Source of the DNA: Caulobacteraceae bacterium
GTDB lineage: Bacteria > Pseudomonadota > Alphaproteobacteria > Caulobacterales > Caulobacteraceae
Direction: 5' to 3'
DNA length: 10,462 bases
NCBI GenBank assembly: GCA_004144935.1
Contig: SDZP01000099.1
Coordinates: 1 to 10,462, forward strand
Numbering within the stretch: the stretch's first letter is position 1; each line of letters begins with the position of its first letter. The position numbers and the translations under genes are program-made. The notes beneath the pieces are model-generated. The model did no database searches. It was not told the origin of the DNA and saw only the letters and a list, made by a program, of their open reading frames with translations. This document shows positions 5,700 to 10,462 of the stretch, piece after piece.

Positions 5700-7570
5700 A
5701 ACCCCAGCTTCGCCTTCTTCTTGGGCTGTGGGTTTTTCAGCTGCGATCCGGACTGAACCTGCTTCACCGCAGGTTTCTTCTTCTTCTTGGCAAGCTTGTT
5801 CGGCTGGCTCTTCTTGGCCACGGACGGAGAAAACATCGCTGACGCCGGCTTCTTGACGACCAGGCCCTGCGGAGGAAGCTGCAGTGGCGGCATCAGCAAG
5901 GGCGACTGGCCGAAGATCGGACCGCTCGTGGAGGATGTGCCGAAGCTGAAGCCGCCCTGGCCGAAGCCGCCCTGGCTGAAAACCGGTCCGCTCGTCGAGG
6001 GCAGCCCGCCAGAACTGAAGCCGCCGAGGCCCCCAAGGCCGCCCAGTCCGAGCCCGGTTGAGGGCTGCGGAGGGCCGCCGATTTGCGGCCCGCCGACGGA
6101 AACCGTCTGGGTCTGGGGGGCGACCGGCTGGACGACCGGTTTTGGCGGCCTGCGATGCACAGGCTGGACCGAGAAATAGGTGTGTTCGGCCGCCGCCTGG
6201 GTGCCAAGCTTCTTCTTCTTGTTCGGCTTGCTCACCGTCATGGTGTTCATCGACCACTTCAGCGCGCCGGTGTAGTCCGCTCCGCCCAACGGCAGCAGGG
6301 CGGCGACATTGTGTTCTCCGGCCAGAAAGGCGTCATGGATCCGGCCCTGCGGCTTGATGGTGGCCTGATAGGCGAAGACATGGTCCGGGCTGGCCGTCGT
6401 CGTCTTGGCCGACCAGGAGATCGGCACCCGCGGCGTGATATCGACGCTGTCAGGCACGATGGCGCTCGGTTGGTAAGGCGGATTGAGCGGGTCGACAGGG
6501 CTGTATTTTAGCAGCGCCTCGATCTCGCTGGTGTCGACGGCGTACTTGTTGGACGGATAGCCGAGCTTGACGCTCATCACATAGGCTGCCGCCGGCGGCT
6601 TTTTCACGCCCTGCGGCAAGGGTGTCTTGCGCGTCAGGCCCCCCGATCCAATCTTCTCAATCTCCCGATAGATCGGAGAATTGAGGTCGCGCACCTGCGG
6701 CGCGAAGTTCCATTGCTCGTAGCTCTTGGGGCCGAGGATCTGGTCGCTGATCAGGTGACCGCCCTCGAAATGCTGGCCCTTCGGCGGCGTCACGCCATTG
6801 AGTTCGGCCTCGAATTTGCCGAGGTTTCCATAGGCGGTCTGTGTAGCGTCGGAGCCGCGGGCGCCGGAGGGACGCTGGCCGTAGAGGTCGGCGACCGCGG
6901 TCTCGGACCGAAAGCAACTGTCCTTCAGCGCATTGACCATCTTGTTGTAGGGATCGCTCAGCGCCTTGACCCGCTTGGAAACGAAGTTGGCGTCCTTGTA
7001 GGGCAGGGCGTCCTGGATTTCCTTCCACGGCGTCTTGCTGGCGGACAGCGGAGTATGGGAGCTGGCGGCCCAGTCGTTCTCCTTCATCTGCAGGACGGGC
7101 GGACCGCCTTGAGACGGGCCGCCGTCCACCGGGATGGCGGAGGCCAGGATGGACTCTGCGCTGCGCCCGGCGGCGACTGCGTCGGCCACCCGGTCGGCGA
7201 AGCGTTCGCCGGCATCACCGGCAACCCCGACACCGTGGCGCAGCGAGGGGCGCGGCGCCAACAGATGCGCCGCTTCATGGGCGGCGGTGTGGAGGCTGGG
7301 CCGACCGGCGAAGGCGGCCTGGCCCCCCAGCACGAAGGCCGAGGCGCCGATCCTGTCCGCAGCCCGGGTCGCCGCCGATCCGGTGTAGGCCCGAAGCGCC
7401 TCCGGCGCGAAGCGGCCAAAGGCGCGGTTGATGCGGTCGCTATGCGGAAACCGGCCCGGCGACCCGGTCAGGCCGTGCCCCGCCGCCTGCCGCAGCTGCC
7501 GCGCCTCCGCCGCCGACCGCCCGCCGTCGCGGGAAGCCTCGCGCAGAGTTCGGGGGGACGAGCGGCTCAC
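5696..7570 (-). CDS. eCIS-core (DUF4157-like) nuclease effector with FG-rich and Lys-rich C-terminal tail
   Basis: This 624-residue protein is a modular putative eCIS cargo. Residues about 75-140 form a DUF4157/eCIS-core-like domain with HTAAHEAAHLL (HExxH at 98-102) and a DAGERFADRVADAVAAGRSAE helix. A VLQM linker (159-162) follows. Residues about 245-310 resemble non-specific endonucleases of the Endonuclea_NS_2 kind: EGGHLISDQILG (His272), WNFAPQ (Asn288), and Asn297 with Glu305, the eight-residue spacing of the Mg-binding Asn and Glu in Serratia nuclease. A shared beta-rich region follows to about 475. From there it departs from its paralogues: a Gly/Phe/Ser-rich stretch (490-555) with repeated STSGPxF and GGF units, then a Lys-rich end with KKKKK (595-599) and KKK (617-619). 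Start is GTG at 7570, overlapping the upstream stop (GTGA) with a weak RBS, so translation is probably coupled. Nuclease activity and delivery are inferred. Confidence 0.8.
   Translation of the reverse strand: MSRSSPRTLREASRDGGRSAAEARQLRQAAGHGLTGSPGRFPHSDRINRAFGRFAPEALRAYTGSAATRAADRIGASAFVLGGQAAFAGRPSLHTAAHEAAHLLAPRPSLRHGVGVAGDAGERFADRVADAVAAGRSAESILASAIPVDGGPSQGGPPVLQMKENDWAASSHTPLSASKTPWKEIQDALPYKDANFVSKRVKALSDPYNKMVNALKDSCFRSETAVADLYGQRPSGARGSDATQTAYGNLGKFEAELNGVTPPKGQHFEGGHLISDQILGPKSYEQWNFAPQVRDLNSPIYREIEKIGSGGLTRKTPLPQGVKKPPAAAYVMSVKLGYPSNKYAVDTSEIEALLKYSPVDPLNPPYQPSAIVPDSVDITPRVPISWSAKTTTASPDHVFAYQATIKPQGRIHDAFLAGEHNVAALLPLGGADYTGALKWSMNTMTVSKPNKKKKLGTQAAAEHTYFSVQPVHRRPPKPVVQPVAPQTQTVSVGGPQIGGPPQPSTGLGLGGLGGLGGFSSGGLPSTSGPVFSQGGFGQGGFSFGTSSTSGPIFGQSPLLMPPLQLPPQGLVVKKPASAMFSPSVAKKSQPNKLAKKKKKPAVKQVQSGSQLKNPQPKKKAKLGF
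5906..6103 (-). repeat. FG-rich low-complexity segment with short tandem repeats (effector residues 490-555)
   Basis: The encoded peptide contains GLGGLGGLGGF, then GGFGQGGFSFG flanked by two copies of STSGPxF (STSGPVFSQ and STSGPIFGQ). At DNA level a 13-base word GAAGCCGCCCTGG repeats at 5948-5960 and 5963-5975. Three FG dipeptides and three GGF units occur. Replication slippage could have grown this region. The composition is unlike the rest of the gene and unlike the two paralogues. Confidence 0.7.
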
Positions 7571-9396
7571 AGGCTGAAATCCATATCGCCGTTGGCGTCG
7601 GTGAATTCCTGCAGGACGATCAGCTTGGCCAGACTGTCCTGCTGTTGCGGCGACGCGGATTTCTTGACGGCCACCTTGGCGGTTGCCGACTTCTTCTTGC
7701 CGCGGCGCGTCTTGCCGACCCCTCTCCGTGACATCTTGAGGTAGTCCAGCTTGCTGAACTTCGTGCCTCTTTGCCGCTTCAGCTTGCCCTGGATCAGCTG
7801 GTTGAACGCGGTCCGCAGTGAGATCTGGGTCAGGTCGAGACTGGGATTTTCCCTCAGAATGGTCAGGATCAGACGATCGCGGTCGGCGGTCTTGGCGAAC
7901 AGGATCTCGGACAGTGGCCGGCGTCGCACCAGCCTTGGCGCGACAAGCGCCTTGGTCTTGGGCAATGCGGTCGACTTGGCGTTCTGGAACAGTGATTGGC
8001 CGCGCGGGACGGACTGCACCGCGCTGAAGCTGTGCCGCGAAGCCTGGCCGGTCCCCACCGTGCCCGGCCGCTTCACGGAGCTGTTCTTGAGGGTGTCCAT
8101 TCCCCAGTAGCTGGCATCCAGATACTTGCTGGTGTTGACCTCTTCCGCCAGCGCCAGCGCCTCGCTTCCCTTGAAGCCGGCATAGGCGCCGTCCTTCTTG
8201 TCCAGCGAGCTTTCATGCTGGAATACGAAATCCTTGTCGGTGACCTCGGCGACGGCTGTCCACCGCGAGGGCACGCGGGTGGTCAGGGTGATGGTCTTCG
8301 GCTTGTTCTTCTTCCCGATCTCGTTGTTGGCGATGTTGAGCCGCTTCTGGACCTGATCGGTCGGAACCTTGTGAGTCTTGGCCGGGTAGCCGACGTTTGC
8401 AGTCAGGGTCCAGGTGGGAGTCTTCTTGTACTTCTTGCCGATGAAGGCGAGGCCGCCAGCGGCGATCTCCTCGATCTTGCGGTAGATCGGCGAATTCAGC
8501 CTGCGGCGCTGCGGCGCGAAGTTCTGCTCGACATAGCTGTCGTCGCCCAGGATTTCATCCGCGATCAGATGACCGCCTTCGAACTGGTACTTGGGGACTT
8601 CCGCGGTGTCGGTGATGTACTCCTCGAAGCTCCCCAGGGCGCCAAAGGCCGTCTGCATCGGGTCACCGGTGCGGGGGCCGCCCTTGCGTCCCCCGTCCAG
8701 GGTCGCGGTGACCTCTTCAGCCCGGGCGCAGACGTTGCCCAGCTGCGTCACCATCGGGCCGAAGCGGGTCGGGTTCACCGCCGCGACCTTTGAGTCGATA
8801 TCGCTGGTCAGCTGCAGCTGTTTGTCGATCTCCGCCCAAGGCGTCGCCTTGTTCTTGTAGCTGCTTGACGAGATGTGGTTGATCATCTGCAACATGGGCC
8901 CCGACGGCGCCGACGGCGACTGGCCGCGGAATGCCGAGGCCAGCAGCGGCTCGGCCGATCTGCCGGCCGTCACGACATCGGCGACCCTGTCCGCCATCCG
9001 CTCGTGGGCGTCGCTCAGATGGCCAACGCCGTGGGACAGCGTCGGCCCTCCGTAGGCGTGGTGGAGCATGTGGACCGCCTCATGGGCGGCCGTGTGCAGG
9101 CTGGGCCGCTCGGCGAAGGCGGCCCGGCCACTCAGCACGTAGCCGCCGGCGCTCAAGGCTCCGCTGGCCGCCTTGGCGGCCGGCCCCATGTGGGCAACCA
9201 GCCCGCCGGGGGCGTATGCCCCGAAGGCGGCCTGGATCCTTGCGCTGTATGGGTAGGGCCTTGCCGGGTCCGCAAGACCGCGACGGGCCACGGAATGCAT
9301 CAGCTTGGCCTGATCGGCGGTCCGCCTCCTGCTCAGCGCGGCCTTGGCGACGGATACCGGCCTTTCGACGGTCTGCGGTGACGGGGTGCCTGTCAT
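7567..9396 (-). CDS. eCIS-core (DUF4157-like) nuclease effector, central paralogue
   Basis: This 609-residue protein is the only complete copy with the ancestral-looking C-terminus. The N-terminal 70 residues are basic and helical. Residues about 80-150 form the eCIS-core-like domain, with RPSLHTAAHEAVHMLHHAYG (HExxH at 105-109) and DAHERMADRVADVVTAGRSAEPLL. An LQM linker (169-171) follows. The nuclease-like motif is EGGHLIADEILG (His276), QNFAPQ (Asn292), and Asn301 with Glu309 eight residues apart. A beta-rich region (about 325-460) ends in FSAVQSVPRGQ. The C-terminal part is basic (FSKLDYLK, then KTRRGKKK at 562-569) and ends LIVLQEF...MDFSL, a motif shared with the third paralogue. Start is ATG at 9396, overlapping the upstream TGA (ATGA) with no strong RBS. 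Non-specific nuclease cargo has a precedent in the Pne1 effector of the MACs system; activity here is inferred. Confidence 0.82.
   Translation of the reverse strand: MTGTPSPQTVERPVSVAKAALSRRRTADQAKLMHSVARRGLADPARPYPYSARIQAAFGAYAPGGLVAHMGPAAKAASGALSAGGYVLSGRAAFAERPSLHTAAHEAVHMLHHAYGGPTLSHGVGHLSDAHERMADRVADVVTAGRSAEPLLASAFRGQSPSAPSGPMLQMINHISSSSYKNKATPWAEIDKQLQLTSDIDSKVAAVNPTRFGPMVTQLGNVCARAEEVTATLDGGRKGGPRTGDPMQTAFGALGSFEEYITDTAEVPKYQFEGGHLIADEILGDDSYVEQNFAPQRRRLNSPIYRKIEEIAAGGLAFIGKKYKKTPTWTLTANVGYPAKTHKVPTDQVQKRLNIANNEIGKKNKPKTITLTTRVPSRWTAVAEVTDKDFVFQHESSLDKKDGAYAGFKGSEALALAEEVNTSKYLDASYWGMDTLKNSSVKRPGTVGTGQASRHSFSAVQSVPRGQSLFQNAKSTALPKTKALVAPRLVRRRPLSEILFAKTADRDRLILTILRENPSLDLTQISLRTAFNQLIQGKLKRQRGTKFSKLDYLKMSRRGVGKTRRGKKKSATAKVAVKKSASPQQQDSLAKLIVLQEFTDANGDMDFSL
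8461..8496 (-). repeat. 36-base perfect repeat shared with 10287-10322
   Basis: The 36 bases at 8461-8496 and 10287-10322 are identical. They encode the NSPIYRKIEEIA segment containing the nuclease-like Asn and Glu residues in the second and third paralogues. The first paralogue differs at several bases in the same segment (near 6650-6680). It marks the closest part of the tandem duplication. Confidence 0.85.
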
Positions 9397-10462
9397 GGGC
9401 TGAAGTCCATGGCGTTGTCGCTGTTGTCGAAGCGCTGCAGCACGATCAGCCGGGCGGTGGCGTCGTTGAGCTGAGGCGTGCTGATCTTCGGAATGACCTT
9501 TGCGGCCACCTTCGACTTCGACTCGGATTTCTTTCGCCGCTTCTTGCCCACCTTGCCGACCTTCATGAAGTCCAGTTTCGAGAACCGGTGGCCCCAGCTC
9601 CGGCGCATGCTGCCGTCCCGCAGCACCTTGAACACACGGACGAGCGCGCTCTGGGTGGTTTTCAGCCCGGGATTCTTCAACATGATCTTGCGGGCGAGCT
9701 CGGTCATCTGCTTGGTGTTGGAGTTCAGAATGCGCGACGTTGGATAGGTCTTGGCCAGGATCGGCGCGGAGATCGGCGTTGGTTTGGGCAGCGCGACGAC
9801 ACTCGCGCCCTTCATCGCTGTCTGGCCGCGCGGGATCGACTGGACAGCCGTGAAGCTGTGCTTTGACGCCGCCCCGGTGCCCAGGGCGCCGGGCTTGGTC
9901 ATGGAGGCATTGCTCATGCTGTCCATCGACCAGAAGTTCCTGTCGAGATAGGTCGCGGTCTTGGCTTCCTTCTTGTTGACCTCGGCCTCGCTGGTCAGGA
10001 ATCCGGCGCTTGCGCCGTCGCTCGCATCCAGCGAGCTCTCGTGCTGGAAGACGAAGTCCTTGTCGGCGACTTCCGCCGTCGCGGTCCAGCGGGACGGGAC
10101 GCGGGTCGTCAGGGTGATGTGCGTGGGCTTGGGGCTGGCTCCGATATCGGTATCCTGGATGCCCAACTGCTTCTGGATCGTCGCCGTCGGCACCTTGTGG
10201 GTCAGGGCCGGGTAGTGGACCTCTGCCTCCAGCGTCCAGTCTGGCGCAGACTTGGCGGTCGGAACGGCGGGAACCACGCCAAAGGCGGCGATCTCCTCGA
10301 TCTTGCGGTAGATCGGCGAATTGATATGGCCTCGCTGCGGCGCGAAATTGGCCTGGACGTAGCTGGCGGCGCCAAGGATCTCGTCAGAGACCAGGTGACC
10401 ACCCTCGAACTCGTATTTTCCGACCTCCGGCGTGTCGGTCAGAAGCTTGCCGTCGGCCTTCA
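9393..10462 (-). CDS. eCIS nuclease effector, third paralogue (5' end outside window)
   Basis: The C-terminal 355 residues of a third paralogue are visible; the frame is open to the right edge. It begins within the nuclease-like domain: EGGHLVSDEILG, ANFAPQ, then NSPIYRKIEEI with Asn and Glu eight residues apart. From the EGGH motif to the stop it has 337 residues, exactly as in the central paralogue. A GTG at 10277 would give a 294-residue product but would remove the conserved catalytic motif, so it is not the real start. By analogy about 250 N-terminal residues, including the eCIS-core domain, should lie outside. The beta-rich region ends FTAVQSIPRGQ. The basic stretch includes KKRRKK (9528-9545), a good match to a classical nuclear localisation signal. 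The C-terminus reads LIVLQRF...MDFSP. Its TGA overlaps the next ATG, giving one operon of at least three effectors. Confidence 0.8.
   Translation of the reverse strand, partial: KADGKLLTDTPEVGKYEFEGGHLVSDEILGAASYVQANFAPQRGHINSPIYRKIEEIAAFGVVPAVPTAKSAPDWTLEAEVHYPALTHKVPTATIQKQLGIQDTDIGASPKPTHITLTTRVPSRWTATAEVADKDFVFQHESSLDASDGASAGFLTSEAEVNKKEAKTATYLDRNFWSMDSMSNASMTKPGALGTGAASKHSFTAVQSIPRGQTAMKGASVVALPKPTPISAPILAKTYPTSRILNSNTKQMTELARKIMLKNPGLKTTQSALVRVFKVLRDGSMRRSWGHRFSKLDFMKVGKVGKKRRKKSESKSKVAAKVIPKISTPQLNDATARLIVLQRFDNSDNAMDFSP
10287..10322 (-). repeat. 36-base perfect repeat shared with 8461-8496
   Basis: This is the second copy of the identical block covering the NSPIYRKIEEIA codons of the nuclease-like domain. 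Confidence 0.85.

Noticed and set aside
5699..6140. Frameshift as the cause of the divergent C-terminus of the first effector
   Set aside because: The shared domain runs in one frame to about residue 475, and the tail that follows is coherent (FG-rich then Lys-rich) to a normal stop. Module exchange or repeat growth explains it better.
4935..6257. 440-codon minus-strand ORF overlapping the cap gene and effector tail
   Set aside because: It lies antisense to the clear DUF4255 gene and out of frame with the effector; its composition is typical of GC-rich shadow frames.
9393..10277. Separate 294-codon gene starting at GTG 10277
   Set aside because: The same frame continues upstream to the window edge and encodes the conserved EGGHL...NFAPQ...NSPIYRKIEE motif, so the gene is simply truncated by the window.
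1..10462. Prophage or R-type tailocin
   Set aside because: No integrase, capsid, terminase, lysis or tail-fibre genes are seen. The DUF4255 cap, DUF6760 and eCIS-core effectors fit an eCIS better. Flanking sequence could still change this.

Overview
The window is a GC-rich (roughly two-thirds G+C by eye), densely packed bacterial locus. It carries part of an extracellular contractile injection system (eCIS), a phage-tail-like weapon of the Afp/PVC type, with a bank of putative cargo genes. GC content, operon style and Shine-Dalgarno sites suit a high-GC Gram-negative bacterium such as an alphaproteobacterium. No taxonomic marker gene is present, so the host is inference only.

Layout. (1) Bases 1-4299, minus strand, read right to left: tail sheath, inner-tube protein, tail assembly chaperone-like protein, DUF6760 protein, second (Afp5-like) tube protein, and a long Ala/Arg/Pro-rich ORF of at least 361 codons that runs off the left edge. 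The genes are nearly contiguous and two junctions have overlapping stop and start codons, so this is one structural operon. (2) Bases 4300-4584: the only substantial intergenic region, less GC-rich, between divergent transcription units; it must hold the promoters of both. (3) Bases 4585-5699, plus strand: a 126-aa protein resembling aegerolysins (Gpp34/Cry34, crystal protein ET79), then a 10-bp perfect GC hairpin, then a DUF4255 (Pvc16/Afp16-like) tube-terminator gene. (4) Bases 5696-10462, minus strand: three tandem paralogous genes joined by 4-base stop/start overlaps. The two complete ones have an N-terminal eCIS-core (DUF4157-like) domain with an HExxH motif. All three carry a non-specific-endonuclease-like motif (EGGHL, NFAPQ, N-x7-E) and basic C-terminal tails. 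The third lacks its 5' end in the window.

Working model (inference). The structural operon builds the sheathed tube and the DUF4255 protein caps it. The three eCIS-core proteins would be loaded as nuclease cargo, and the aegerolysin could act on or recognise target membranes. Basic NLS-like clusters in all three nucleases, and an FG-rich, nucleoporin-like stretch in one, make a eukaryotic target with nuclear delivery worth testing. Baseplate, spike, ATPase and fibre genes are not in the window and presumably lie to the left.
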